A stretch of 64,000 bases of DNA, taken from Tepidamorphaceae bacterium. GTDB taxonomy: Bacteria; Pseudomonadota; Alphaproteobacteria; Rhizobiales; Tepidamorphaceae. Positions 43,370-52,616 of the stretch are shown here, piece after piece. The stretch lies in assembly GCA_028279445.1 (NCBI GenBank), contig JANQNT010000023.1, positions 496,001 through 560,000 on the forward strand, in the 5' to 3' direction. The notes under the pieces were generated by a model. That model searched no databases and had not been told where the DNA came from. It worked only from the letters and a program-made list of their open reading frames with translations. Made by a program: the position numbers and the translations under genes. Positions within the stretch are counted from its first letter, which is position 1; each line of letters starts with the position of its first letter.

Positions 43370-43535
43370 TCGCCGGGTTCGGCTACTTAGCCGCTTCGGC
43401 ATTGACCGACAAGGCCTGCACCGGGGCCGCGCGGCATCTTGCGGGCGGCTGGCCGCGTGGCTATAAGTCCGCTCTCGCCGGCACCAAGGCCAGGACCCGC
43501 AAGGATCGCGGCCCTGATCCGGCATCCCGACAGGT

Positions 43536-43612
43536 CGGAGTGTGGCGCAGTCTGGTAGCGCACCTCGTTCGGGACGAGGGGGTCGCAGGTTCGAATCCTG
43601 CCACTCCGACCA
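43536..43612 (+). tRNA. tRNA-Pro (anticodon CGG)
   Basis: It starts CGGAGTGTGGCGCAGTCTGG. The anticodon stem CCTCG/CGAGG encloses TTCGGGA (anticodon CGG). The T-arm is GGTTCGAATCC, and the acceptor ACTCCG is followed by A and encoded CCA. No integrase or duplicated tRNA end is visible beside it. The rest of 43255-43799 shows no gene. Confidence 0.95.
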
Positions 43613-43799
43613 ATCTTTTCAATGGGTTAGCGAATTGGCTTACGCCCTGATATGGGGCGAGTAAGCACATGATAAGCAGCCGAAATCAAATCCGCGGCAA
43701 TTCGGTGTCGTTGATTGGGTCGGCGGAGTAGCGTGCGGGCAAGCGAGGATCACGCGCCCGAACGGCACATCCGGCTGTCAGCATCCTGGTGCTGTGGGA

Positions 43800-45818
43800 T
43801 CAGCCGACCAACGCGCCGGCGCCACTTTTGCGGCCGCACAGCACCAAGGCCGTTTCGACAATGGATGCCGGGGTGATGCCGAAATGCGCGTACAAGGCTT
43901 CGACCTTGTCCGATGCGCCGTAACCGGTCATGCCGACAAAGGCATCGTCCGGGCGCAGCCAGCGCTCCCAACCAAACGACAGCGCCGCTTCGATGCCGAT
44001 GCGCGGGGCCGAGCCCAGAATGCGCGCGCGGTAGCCGGCCTCCTGCGTATCGAACAGTTCCCAGCAGGGCATCGAGACCACCGCGACCTTGAGGCCGTGT
44101 TCGCCAAGGCGCTTGCTCGCCTCCACGGCCAGCGCAACCTCGGTGCCGGTCGCCAGCAAAGTCACGTCCCGGTCCGTCTCGGGTCCGGCGAGCAAGTAGG
44201 CGCCAAGGCGTGACAGGTTTTCACCGTCTGTCTCACCGCGCACGGGCAATGCCGGCTGCTTGGACAGGGCGAGCATGGATGGACCGTCCTTGCGCTCCAG
44301 CGCGAGCGCCCAGGCTTCCGCGGTCTCCACCGCATCCGCCGGGCGAAATACATGCATGTTCGCCATGGCACGATAGCTAGCGAGAACTTCCACCGGCTGA
44401 TGGGTCGGGCCGTTGCTGCCCACGCCGATTGAATCGTGGCTGAACACGAAGATGCCGGGCAGACCCATCAGGGCCGCCATGCGCATGGCGGGTCGCTCAT
44501 AGTCGGCGAAGGCCAGATAGGTCACGTTCACCGGCCGCAAGCCGCCATGGGCAGCGATGCCGCAGACCATCGCGCCCATCAGGTGTTCGCGCACGCCGCA
44601 ATGGACATAGGTTCCGCTGCGGTCCTTCGCGGTGAAGGCATTCCGGCCTCGCTTGTGGTCGGTCGGCGCCTCCAGATCGGCGCACAGCACCTGAAGCTCC
44701 GGCAGATGTGCGGTCAGCGCGTCGCAAACATCACCTGAGCTTGCGATGGTCGGTCGGGCATCGTCGGCGGCGTCCGAGGCCAGTATCGCCGCGACCTGTC
44801 CCCACTCGACCGGCAGCGCGCCGGATTGCCAGCGGTCGAAGTCCGCGCCTTGCGGGTGCGCGTCGTGGCGCGCCGCCCACGCTCTCTGCGCCGCGCGTCC
44901 GCGATCCATCGCCTTCGACCAATGCGCGCGAATGGCGTCGGGAACGTCGAACGGCGCATGGGTCCAGCCCATGGCGGCGCGCGCCTCATCGGCGTCTTTC
45001 GGCGTCAACGGCGCGGAATGCCCGCCGCGCCGGCCCTGGAGACGCGGCACGCCGCGCGCGATCGTTGTGCGGCAGGCGATCAGGGAGGGGCGCGGATCGT
45101 CCTTCGCGGCATCGATGGCGGCCGATACCGCCTCGATATCGTGGCCGTCGACTTCCTCGACGTGCCAGCGGGCGGTGCGAAACCGGGCCGGAACGTCCTC
45201 GCTCATCGCAAGGGAGATATCGCCGTCGTCGGTGATGTGATTGTCGTCCCACAGGAAGATCAGCTTGCCCAACTGCAGATGGCCGGCCAGCGAGATGGCC
45301 TCCTGGCCGATACCTTCCTGAAAGCAGCCGTCGCCGACAAAGGCCCAGGTGCGATGGTCGACAAGCTCTGTTCCGAATCGCGCCGCGAGCCTGGTTTCCG
45401 CGAGCGCCATGCCCACAGCGCAGGCGATGCCCTGACCCAGAAGCCCGGTGGTGATCTCGATGCCCGCGTCCTGCTCGATTTCCGGATGGCCGGCACACAC
45501 CGACCCCAGCCGGCGGAAGCTCTTCAGCGCGTCGAGCGGGACCTTCTCGAAGCCCGCCAGATGCAGCAGCGCGTAGAGCAGCATCGAACCGTGACCGTTG
45601 GACAGCACCACCCGGTCGCGGTCCGGCCACAGCGGATTGTCCGGGTCGATCGTGAGATGCCGCGCATAGAGCGTCGCGGCGATCTCGGCCATGCCGAGCG
45701 GCACGCCCTGATGGCCTTCGCCGGCACGCAGGATCGAGTCCAGCGCCAGGAAGCGGATGGCGTTGGCCATCGCCTGGATGTCGGAGGCCTGAATCTCGCT
45801 GTCTTTAAGGTCCGCCAT
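43800..45818 (-). CDS. Transketolase (full-length)
   Basis: This 672-residue protein has the three transketolase domains: thiamine diphosphate (TPP) binding (about 1-330), pyrimidine binding (about 350-520) and C-terminal (about 535-672). Key motifs are LSNGHGSMLLYALLHLAG, the TPP motif FVGDGCFQEG, and FVFSHDSIGVGSNGPTHQPVE. The enzyme moves two-carbon ketol units between sugars. It is divergent from a split transketolase, and the two share a 146-base control region with a TTGTT-N10-AACAA dyad. It may serve the same pathway rather than central metabolism. No pentose-phosphate genes are beside it. Confidence 0.93.
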   Translation of the reverse strand: MADLKDSEIQASDIQAMANAIRFLALDSILRAGEGHQGVPLGMAEIAATLYARHLTIDPDNPLWPDRDRVVLSNGHGSMLLYALLHLAGFEKVPLDALKSFRRLGSVCAGHPEIEQDAGIEITTGLLGQGIACAVGMALAETRLAARFGTELVDHRTWAFVGDGCFQEGIGQEAISLAGHLQLGKLIFLWDDNHITDDGDISLAMSEDVPARFRTARWHVEEVDGHDIEAVSAAIDAAKDDPRPSLIACRTTIARGVPRLQGRRGGHSAPLTPKDADEARAAMGWTHAPFDVPDAIRAHWSKAMDRGRAAQRAWAARHDAHPQGADFDRWQSGALPVEWGQVAAILASDAADDARPTIASSGDVCDALTAHLPELQVLCADLEAPTDHKRGRNAFTAKDRSGTYVHCGVREHLMGAMVCGIAAHGGLRPVNVTYLAFADYERPAMRMAALMGLPGIFVFSHDSIGVGSNGPTHQPVEVLASYRAMANMHVFRPADAVETAEAWALALERKDGPSMLALSKQPALPVRGETDGENLSRLGAYLLAGPETDRDVTLLATGTEVALAVEASKRLGEHGLKVAVVSMPCWELFDTQEAGYRARILGSAPRIGIEAALSFGWERWLRPDDAFVGMTGYGASDKVEALYAHFGITPASIVETALVLCGRKSGAGALVG

Positions 45819-45874
45819 TGAAAACCTCTTGAACGCGTGCGGATTGCGTTTCTAGCGCCACCCGTGACGGTCCA

Positions 45875-45894
45875 TTGTTTAGTTTTTCTAACAA
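45875..45894. promoter_or_regulatory. Candidate operator between divergent transketolase genes
   Basis: TTGTT (45875-45879) and AACAA (45890-45894) form a perfect dyad with a 10-base spacer in a locally AT-rich stretch. It lies upstream of both the full-length and split transketolase genes. The LysR regulator encoded at the far end of the TRAP cluster is a candidate binder. Confidence 0.45.
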
Positions 45895-45964
45895 AGTCTT
45901 TCAAATTTCAGAGGCTACAGGTGGAAACCCCAGTGCTAGCGTTCTTTCCCTGGGAGGACATCGC

Positions 45965-46816
45965 ATGGAAGGTCGCTGGCCAAACGGTCGGTCGAACGTG
46001 TCGCTTGCGCAGCGCGCCTGGAACATCAGGCGCAAGGCGCTGCTGATGGGCGAAGTGCAGGGCCAGGGCTATATCGGCCAGGCGCTCGGCGTCGCCGATG
46101 TGCTGGCGACATCCTATTTCCACGCGATGGACTACCGGCCCGAAGACCCCGAATGGGAGGGCCGGGACCGGTTCTACCTGTCCATCGGGCACTATGCGAT
46201 CGCGCTCTACGCGGCGCTGATGGAGGCGGGAATCCTGCCCGAGGAGGAATACGCCACCTACGGGATGGACGACAGCCGCATGCCGATGTCCGGCATGGCG
46301 TCCTACACGCCGGGCATGGAGATCACGGGCGGATCGCTCGGCCACGGGCTCGGCATCGCCGTGGGCGCGGCACTTGGGCTGAAGCGCAAGTCCAATCCGG
46401 CCTTCGTCTACAACCTCATGTCGGACGGCGAACTGGGCGAAGGCTCGACCTGGGAGGCTGTGATGTCGGGTGTCCAGTGGCAGCTCGACAATCTCATCTG
46501 CATCGTCGATTTCAACAACCAGCAGGCCGACGGCCCCACGCGCGACGCCCTGGCGGTGGGCGCCGAAGCGCCGAAATGGGAGGCCTTCGGCTGGTTTGCC
46601 CAGGAGGTGGACGGCAACGATCTGGGTACGCTCGTGGCTGCCTTCGATGCCGCCCGCGAGCATGCCGGGCCGCGGCCGCGCGTCATCATCTGCAACACCA
46701 CCATGTGCAAGGGCGTGGACTTCCTCGAAGCGCGCGAGATGAACCATTTCGTCCGGGTCGAGCCCGACGAATGGGCCAAGGCGCTCGCCAGGCTGGAGGA
46801 GGGCCGGTCCGCATGA
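45965..46816 (+). CDS. Transketolase N-terminal subunit (split form)
   Basis: ATG 45965, preceded by TGGGAGGAC, gives 283 residues. It covers only the TPP-binding domain. Motifs are LSIGHYAIALYAALMEAG (His retained), SLGHGLGIAVGAALG, and SDGELGEGSTWEA where GDG is usual. NQQADGP near 190 contacts TPP. It pairs with the next gene to form one active enzyme. Its stop overlaps that gene's start (46813-46816). Known split transketolases act on apulose phosphate or sulfo-sugars, among others, so a specialised catabolic role is likely. Confidence 0.92.
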   Translation: MEGRWPNGRSNVSLAQRAWNIRRKALLMGEVQGQGYIGQALGVADVLATSYFHAMDYRPEDPEWEGRDRFYLSIGHYAIALYAALMEAGILPEEEYATYGMDDSRMPMSGMASYTPGMEITGGSLGHGLGIAVGAALGLKRKSNPAFVYNLMSDGELGEGSTWEAVMSGVQWQLDNLICIVDFNNQQADGPTRDALAVGAEAPKWEAFGWFAQEVDGNDLGTLVAAFDAAREHAGPRPRVIICNTTMCKGVDFLEAREMNHFVRVEPDEWAKALARLEEGRSA

Positions 46817-47841
46817 CGCTTGCTTCCATGGCCCGCAAATATGAACAGCGCGTCCCTCCCCGGGACACGGCGGCCACCTCGGCCATGATCGCCTCGCTGC
46901 AAGCGGAAGGCTACGACACGGTGGCCGCGCCCTTCGGCCACGCCCTTGTCGCCGAGGCTGAAGCGGATGAGCGCATCGTCGGCCTGTCGGCGGACCTGGC
47001 GAAATACACCGATCTGCATGTCTTCGCCCAGGCCATGCCCGACCGGTTCTACCAGATGGGCATGGCCGAGCAGCTTCTGATGTCGGCCGCCGCCGGCCTG
47101 GCGCGGGAGGGCTTCATCCCCTTCGCCACGACCTATGCGGTGTTCGCCTCGCGCCGCGCCTACGACTTCATCGCCATGGCGATCGCCGAGGAGAACCTGC
47201 CGGTGAAGGTCTGCTGCGCCCTGCCGGGCCTGACGACCGGCTACGGGCCGAGCCATCAGGCGACCGAGGATCTGGCGATCTTCCGCGGCCTGCCCAACAT
47301 GGTGGTGGTCGACCCGTGCGATGCTGCGGACGTGGCCGGCATGGTGCCGGCGCTCCTCGCCCATGACGGGCCCGCCTATGCCCGCCTGTTGCGCGGCAAG
47401 GTGGCCTCCGTGCTGACCCGCCACAAGCCGGACTACACCTTCACGCTCGGCAAGGCGCAGATGATCCGCGAAGGCGCGGACGTGCTGGTGGTCTCCACCG
47501 GCATCATGACCATGCGCGCGCTGGATGCCGCCGACAGGCTTGCCGCCGACAAGGTGGATGTCGCGGTACTGCATGTTCCGACCATCAAGCCGCTCGATGT
47601 CGAGACCATCCGCGCCGAAGCCGGCAGGGGCAGGCTGGTGGTGACGGCGGAAAACCACACCGAGAACGGCGGGCTGGGCGAGGCCGTCGCCAGAGCACTT
47701 CTCACCGCAGGCGTCACGCCGGCATTTCGCATGATCGCGCTGCCGGACGCGTTCCTGGAGGCCGGCGCGCTGCCCACGCTGCACGACATGTACGGGCTCT
47801 CGGTCGGCAAAATCGTCGAGCAAATCAAGAGCTGGCTCTGA
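46813..47841 (+). CDS. Transketolase C-terminal subunit (split form)
   Basis: ATG 46813 gives 342 residues. A longer upstream frame inside the previous gene is a shadow. The pyrimidine-binding domain (about 25-190) has the catalytic-region motif RFYQMGMAEQLLMSAAAGLAREG and TTGYGPSHQATEDLAIFR. The C-terminal domain follows (about 200-340, ENGGLGEAVARALLT). It is coupled to the N-terminal subunit by ATGA. The product completes the heteromeric transketolase. The SDR gene follows 29 bases later. Confidence 0.93.
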   Translation: MTLASMARKYEQRVPPRDTAATSAMIASLQAEGYDTVAAPFGHALVAEAEADERIVGLSADLAKYTDLHVFAQAMPDRFYQMGMAEQLLMSAAAGLAREGFIPFATTYAVFASRRAYDFIAMAIAEENLPVKVCCALPGLTTGYGPSHQATEDLAIFRGLPNMVVVDPCDAADVAGMVPALLAHDGPAYARLLRGKVASVLTRHKPDYTFTLGKAQMIREGADVLVVSTGIMTMRALDAADRLAADKVDVAVLHVPTIKPLDVETIRAEAGRGRLVVTAENHTENGGLGEAVARALLTAGVTPAFRMIALPDAFLEAGALPTLHDMYGLSVGKIVEQIKSWL

Positions 47842-47870
47842 AGCCGGCCGTTCAAGGCAGGAAGGAAAGT

Positions 47871-48626
47871 ATGGGTCTTCTGGAGGGAAAAATCGCGATC
47901 GTGACCGGTGCTGCAAGCCCGCGCGGTCTGGGCCACGCCACCGCGAGACTGTTCGCCGAGCACGGCGCCACGGTCGCGATCACCGATCTGGACCAGGAGC
48001 AGGCCGAGCAGGCCGCCGCAGCGCTTCCCGGCGAAGGGCATATGGGGCTGGCCGGAAACGTGACCTCCAAACCCGACTGCGAAGCGGTGGCGCAAGCGGT
48101 GCTCGATACGAAGGGCCGGATCGACGTGCTGGTGAACAATGCCGGCATCACCCAGCCGCTAAAGCTGATGCAGATCGAGCCTGAGAACTACGACGCGGTC
48201 ACCGACGTGTCGCTGCGCGGCACGCTCTATATGAGCCAGGCGGTGATCCCGGCCATGCGCGCCCAAAAATCGGGTTCCATTGTCAATCTCAGCTCGGTTT
48301 CGGCGCAGCGCGGCGGCGGCATCTTCGGCGGCCCCCACTATTCGGCGGCCAAGGCCGGCGTGCTGGGGCTGACCAAGGCGATGGCGCGTGAACTGGCGCC
48401 AGATGGCATCCGCTCCAACGCCATTTGTCCCGGCCTGATCGATACCGACATCACCGGCGGCATGATGACCGACGAGAAGCGCGCCGAAATCCTGGCAGGC
48501 ATTCCCATGGGCCGCACGGGCAAGCCCGAGGACGTCGCCGGCTGTGCGCTGTTTCTGGCCTGCGACCTTTCGGCCTACTGCACCGGAACCGAAGTGGATG
48601 TGAATGGCGGCTCCCTCATCCACTGA
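47871..48626 (+). CDS. Short-chain dehydrogenase/reductase
   Basis: This 251-residue classical SDR has cofactor motif TGAASPRGLG (about 12-21), NNAG near 88, catalytic Ser in NLSSVSAQ and YSAAK near 160. The C-terminus CTGTEVDVNGGSLI is typical. Asp at the end of the second strand (TDLD) favours NAD(H). In context it would oxidise the imported compound to a ketose or keto acid for the transketolases. The gene is preceded by GGAAGGAAAG and followed by the TRAP genes. Confidence 0.92.
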   Translation: MGLLEGKIAIVTGAASPRGLGHATARLFAEHGATVAITDLDQEQAEQAAAALPGEGHMGLAGNVTSKPDCEAVAQAVLDTKGRIDVLVNNAGITQPLKLMQIEPENYDAVTDVSLRGTLYMSQAVIPAMRAQKSGSIVNLSSVSAQRGGGIFGGPHYSAAKAGVLGLTKAMARELAPDGIRSNAICPGLIDTDITGGMMTDEKRAEILAGIPMGRTGKPEDVAGCALFLACDLSAYCTGTEVDVNGGSLIH

Positions 48627-48710
48627 TCAGGCCCCGCGGCAACGAGAGAGGCAAAGAAACAATACGTCTTGGATACCACAACCGTCTTCAGACAAGGGAG
48701 GACTTAGACA

Positions 48711-49670
48711 ATGAAGACCAAACTCCTGGCCGTTCTGGCCGTTTCAACCGCGCTTGTCGGAGGCGCGCAGGCGGAGGTGATCTTCGCCCATGGCGCAAAT
48801 CCGGGGAATCCGCGCTATATCGCGGCGGAAATCTGGGCAGCTCAATACGAAGCCTGCGCCGGCGAAAGCGTGAACCACGCGCCGTCGGCCAGCATGGGCG
48901 ATGACTCCGAAATGCTGACATCGGCCCAGGCCGGCGTCATCCAGCTCACCGCCAACAGCCAGGGCGCGATGTCGCAGATCGTTCCGGAGATCGGGCTTCT
49001 GGGCCTGCCCTTCCTGTTCAGCGACCTGCCGACGGCCTGGGCGGTGATGGACGGCGAGGTCGGCGACATGCTTGATGCCCGCGCCCAGGAGGTCGGGCTG
49101 AAGATCGTCGGCTTCTGGGACAACGGCATCCGCCAGGTCACCCATACGGGCAAGCATGTCGCCGCGCCGGGCGACATCGCCGGCATGCAGATCCGCACCC
49201 CGCCGGACCCGATGACCCTCGACATCTTCCAGGCGCTCGGCGCAAGCCCCGCGCCGCTGGCCTGGTCGGAACTGCCGTCAGCGCTGCAATCGGGCGTCTT
49301 CGAGGGTCAGGAGAACCCCCTGACCAATATCCACTCGGCGCGGCTGCATGAGATCACGCCCTACGTTACGATGACCTCGCACAAGTATGAATCGACCCCC
49401 GTGGTCGCCAGCCTCTCCTGGTGGTCCGGATTGGCCGAGAACCAGCAGAACTGCGCCATGCAAGCCACCGAATATGCCGGCAACATCCAGCGCGCGCTGT
49501 CCCTGGCGGGTGATGCCACCCTGCGTCCGACCATGGAAGCCGAAGGCGCCATCTTCATGGAGGCCGACATCACGGCCTACCAGGCCGCGACGGCGAGCGT
49601 CTATGAGAAGTATGCCGCTGAATTCCCGGAGCTGGTCTCCACCCTGCGCGCGGCGACCGGAATGGAATGA
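48711..49670 (+). CDS. TRAP transporter solute-binding subunit DctP
   Basis: This 319-residue periplasmic protein has a Sec signal (MKTKLLAVLAVSTALVGGAQA). The DctP fold begins VIFAHGANPGNPRY. Arg162 in MQIRTPPDPM occupies the conserved position that usually grips a substrate carboxylate, so a sugar acid or other carboxylate ligand is favoured. GVFEGQENPLTNI is a family segment. Its stop overlaps the dctQ start (49667-49670). It is the first of three TRAP genes after the SDR. Confidence 0.94.
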   Translation: MKTKLLAVLAVSTALVGGAQAEVIFAHGANPGNPRYIAAEIWAAQYEACAGESVNHAPSASMGDDSEMLTSAQAGVIQLTANSQGAMSQIVPEIGLLGLPFLFSDLPTAWAVMDGEVGDMLDARAQEVGLKIVGFWDNGIRQVTHTGKHVAAPGDIAGMQIRTPPDPMTLDIFQALGASPAPLAWSELPSALQSGVFEGQENPLTNIHSARLHEITPYVTMTSHKYESTPVVASLSWWSGLAENQQNCAMQATEYAGNIQRALSLAGDATLRPTMEAEGAIFMEADITAYQAATASVYEKYAAEFPELVSTLRAATGME

Positions 49671-50230
49671 TCGCCGATCGCGTCAAGAATGAAGGCAAGG
49701 GGCGTTCGCGCCCCTTGCTTGCTTTGGCCGGGCATGTGTCGACGGCCATCGACTGGAGCGGGCGCATCGTCGCCGTGGCCTGTCTGGCGGTGATGTTCGC
49801 GCTGCTCTTCGTCAATGTGGTGCTGCGCTACACCTTGTCGGACGGCATCGCATGGGCCTACGAGATCCACGCGGTGCTGCTGCCATGGCTGGTGGCGGGC
49901 GGGGTGGTCGCAGCCGCCGCCCAGGGCCGCAACATCCGCGTGTCCATCCTGCCCGGTCTGCTTGGCGAAACTGCGCGCAGATGGCTGAGCATTGCGGTCC
50001 ATCTTGCTGTCGCCGTCATCTGCATCACCGTCCTGTGGTCGAGCCAGCCGATCCTCAAGGCATCGCAGTTCCAGTCGCTGGCGACGCTCGGCATCAAGCA
50101 GGTCTGGGGCTATGCGTCGCTGCTCTTCGCGTTCGGCGGCATGGGCCTGATCGCGCTGGTCGAGACGGCGCGGCTTCTCTTCGGCGGCGATGCCGAATGC
50201 GGTGTGGCCGAAGACAGCAGCCTCACCTGA
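49667..50230 (+). CDS. TRAP transporter small membrane subunit DctQ
   Basis: This 187-residue protein has four membrane helices (about 28-50, 62-80, 100-122 and 143-165), typical of DctQ. VNVVLRYTLSDGIAWAYEI matches the conserved first-helix segment. It stabilises the large DctM subunit. The gene is coupled to dctP by ATGA and lies 27 bases before dctM. Confidence 0.93.
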   Translation: MIADRVKNEGKGRSRPLLALAGHVSTAIDWSGRIVAVACLAVMFALLFVNVVLRYTLSDGIAWAYEIHAVLLPWLVAGGVVAAAAQGRNIRVSILPGLLGETARRWLSIAVHLAVAVICITVLWSSQPILKASQFQSLATLGIKQVWGYASLLFAFGGMGLIALVETARLLFGGDAECGVAEDSSLT

Positions 50231-50257
50231 TATGTACGGACCTCCGGAACCACCGTC

Positions 50258-51514
50258 ATGACCGCTCCGCTGATCTGGGTTTTCATGTTCCTGCTGGTGG
50301 CGTCCGTTCCCGTTGCCCACGCCATGCTTGGCGGCGCCGCCGCAGCCCTGCTGTTCGACGGCAAGCCGCTTGCCGTGCTCGCGCAGCGGCTCTACACGCC
50401 GACCCAGAGCTTTCCGATGCTCGCCATTCCCTTCTTCATCCTGGCCGGCAACCTGATGATGTCGGGCCGCTTCGGCGACTATCTGGTCAATGTCGCGCGT
50501 CTGCTGGTCGGACGCTTCAAGGGTGGGCTGGGGCAGGTTTCGATCCTCGGATCGGTGATGTTCGGCGGTGTGTCGGGCTCGGCGGTCGCAGATGCGTCCG
50601 CCCTGGGCAATGCCCTCATTCCGGTGCAAAAGCGGGAAGGCTACCCGGCCAGCTTCGCCGCCGCGATCAACTCCGCCTCCTCAACAGTGTCGGTGCTGAT
50701 CCCGCCGTCGATCCCGCTGATCCTCTACGGACTCATCGCCAACGTCTCGATCCTCGACCTGTTCATCGCCGGCATCCTGCCCGGCGTTCTTCTCGGTGCA
50801 GGCATGTTCGTCATGGTGATGGCGGTGGCGCAATGGCGCGGTCTGCCCCGTTCGCCGCTCGAGGGCGGCTTCGCCAAGTTCAAGTCGCAGCTCTTCGTGT
50901 CCGTTCCGGCGCTGCTGATGCCGGTCTTCGTCATCGGCACCTTGCGCTTCGGCGTTGCGACCCCGACCGAGGTCAGCGTGATGGCGGTGGCCTATGCCCT
51001 GCTCGTCAGCGGCTTCGTCTATCGCGATCTGACCTTGCAGGGGCTTTGGCGCGCTGCGGTCGCGACCATCATCATGACCGGCGCGGTGATGATCATCATC
51101 ATGGCATCGTCGACCATCCAGTGGGTGCTGACGGCTGAGCGCGTGCCGCAGGAACTCGCTGGATGGATCGTCGCGACGATCTCCGAGCCCTGGATGATCA
51201 TTCTCGCCATGAACCTGCTGATGCTGGTGATCGGGACCTTTCTCGACCTGCCGGCGGCGATCCTGCTGCTCGGTCCGATCTTCGTGACCATCGGTCAGGC
51301 GATCGGCCTGGACGCGGTGCAGCTTGGGCTGATGATGGTGCTGAACCTCTCCATCGGGCTGTACACACCGCCGGTGGGAACGACGCTGTTCATCTCGTCA
51401 GCCATCGCCAAGGTCGGGATCGGTTCGGTTATCCGCGCGCTGCTTCCGTTCTATGCGGTGGCGCTGCTGGTGCTCATCCTGATCTCCTACCTGCCCTGGC
51501 TGACGATCTACTAG
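50258..51514 (+). CDS. TRAP transporter large membrane subunit DctM
   Basis: This 418-residue protein has about 12 membrane helices. Family motifs include LAIPFFILAGNLMMSGR, FGGVSGSAVADASALG and SASSTVSVLIPPSIPLILYG. It is the ion-driven channel of the importer. It ends nine bases before the stop of the convergent LysR gene. TRAP uptake needs no ATP and commonly serves sugar acids, sulfonates and C4-dicarboxylates. Confidence 0.95.
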   Translation: MTAPLIWVFMFLLVASVPVAHAMLGGAAAALLFDGKPLAVLAQRLYTPTQSFPMLAIPFFILAGNLMMSGRFGDYLVNVARLLVGRFKGGLGQVSILGSVMFGGVSGSAVADASALGNALIPVQKREGYPASFAAAINSASSTVSVLIPPSIPLILYGLIANVSILDLFIAGILPGVLLGAGMFVMVMAVAQWRGLPRSPLEGGFAKFKSQLFVSVPALLMPVFVIGTLRFGVATPTEVSVMAVAYALLVSGFVYRDLTLQGLWRAAVATIIMTGAVMIIIMASSTIQWVLTAERVPQELAGWIVATISEPWMIILAMNLLMLVIGTFLDLPAAILLLGPIFVTIGQAIGLDAVQLGLMMVLNLSIGLYTPPVGTTLFISSAIAKVGIGSVIRALLPFYAVALLVLILISYLPWLTIY

Positions 51515-51523
51515 TCGCCAAGA

Positions 51524-52483
51524 CTAAATCGGCGGCTCGGCACGCACGAAGCTGCATCCGAACTCTTCGAGCAATGTACGGACCCTGGTCTGATGCGCCT
51601 CGGCCTCTGCCGTGATCCAATCGGCGAAGCGGTCGACGATGCGCCGGTTGAGATGCCGTGTCGGGCAGACCAGCCAGTAGCCAACGAAGTCGATGGCCGA
51701 CAGGGCCGGAGCGAAGGGAACCAGTTCGCCCCGCTCGATTTCGCCAAGGCAGAGCATGGCACTGTCCAGGGCGATGCCGCCGCCCTGCTTGGCCATCTCG
51801 ATGGCCATGGAGGAGCGATCGAAGCGGAACGGATAGACGAGGTTGTCGACCTCGACCTGATTGGCTGCGAGCCAGGTGTCCCAGCGGTAGAGCACCTTGA
51901 CGCTGTCGATGAGCTGGGCATTGCGGATTTGCTCGGCCACGCTGTCGGTGCAGGAGCGGAGCTTCTCCAGATAGGCGGGGCTGCAAACCGGCAGCACCAG
52001 GTCGTTCATGAGCGGCTCGACCGTGAGCCCCGCCCAGTCGCCCCAGCCATAGCGAAGATCGAGATCGATCGCCTCGGTCTCGAAGGAAGTGAACTCCGGT
52101 GCCGCGTCGATGCGGATGGCCCAGTCGGGGTTGGCGGCCGCGAAAGTGGCGATCCGTGGACCCAGCCAGCGCACGCCGAAGCTCGGGCTGACGCGAATGG
52201 TCAGGCTGCGCAGGTCCTTCTGGCGGCCGATGGCGCTTGAGGCATTGCGCAGTGCGGCGAAGGCCTGGGTTATGGTCTGGAACAGTGTGTCGCCGTCGAG
52301 CGTCAGGATCATGCGGCGCTTCTCGCGCCTGAACAGCTTGACGCCGAACTGGCCTTCCAGGCGGCTTATCTGCTGGCTGACGGCCGATGGCGAAACGCCC
52401 AGTTCCTTTGCTGCCTTGGTGATGGTTCCAAGCCGGGCCGCAGCCTCGAAATACTCGGTTGCCTTGAGGTTGATATCACGCAT
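51524..52483 (-). CDS. LysR-family transcriptional regulator (GcvA-like group)
   Basis: This 319-residue protein has an N-terminal helix-turn-helix (about 15-60, GTITKAAKELGVSPSAVSQQISRLE). The effector domain contains IDLDLRYGWGDWAGL, a hallmark of the GcvA-like group. It is convergent with dctM and probably controls the TRAP/transketolase cluster. The dyad between the two transketolase genes is a candidate site. No clear operator was seen in the 52484-52616 gap. Confidence 0.92.
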   Translation of the reverse strand: MRDINLKATEYFEAAARLGTITKAAKELGVSPSAVSQQISRLEGQFGVKLFRREKRRMILTLDGDTLFQTITQAFAALRNASSAIGRQKDLRSLTIRVSPSFGVRWLGPRIATFAAANPDWAIRIDAAPEFTSFETEAIDLDLRYGWGDWAGLTVEPLMNDLVLPVCSPAYLEKLRSCTDSVAEQIRNAQLIDSVKVLYRWDTWLAANQVEVDNLVYPFRFDRSSMAIEMAKQGGGIALDSAMLCLGEIERGELVPFAPALSAIDFVGYWLVCPTRHLNRRIVDRFADWITAEAEAHQTRVRTLLEEFGCSFVRAEPPI

Positions 52484-52616
52484 GATCGCGAGCTTATCAC
52501 GCCGGACTGGGCGCGTACCGGCTCACACCGGGATGCGGCGTAATCTTCAAACGAGGAGTACATGCCGCTCGACGCAACAATGGGGCACCGCTCACGCTTC
52601 ACGCGAACGCCGGCCG

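Noticed and set aside
43402-43650. An 82-codon plus-strand frame in the tRNA region
   Set aside because: It overlaps the tRNA-Pro gene and has no ribosome-binding site or domain pattern.
43536-43800. tRNA-Pro as an integration site for an island
   Set aside because: No integrase gene, no duplicated tRNA 3' end and no change in gene type were seen downstream.
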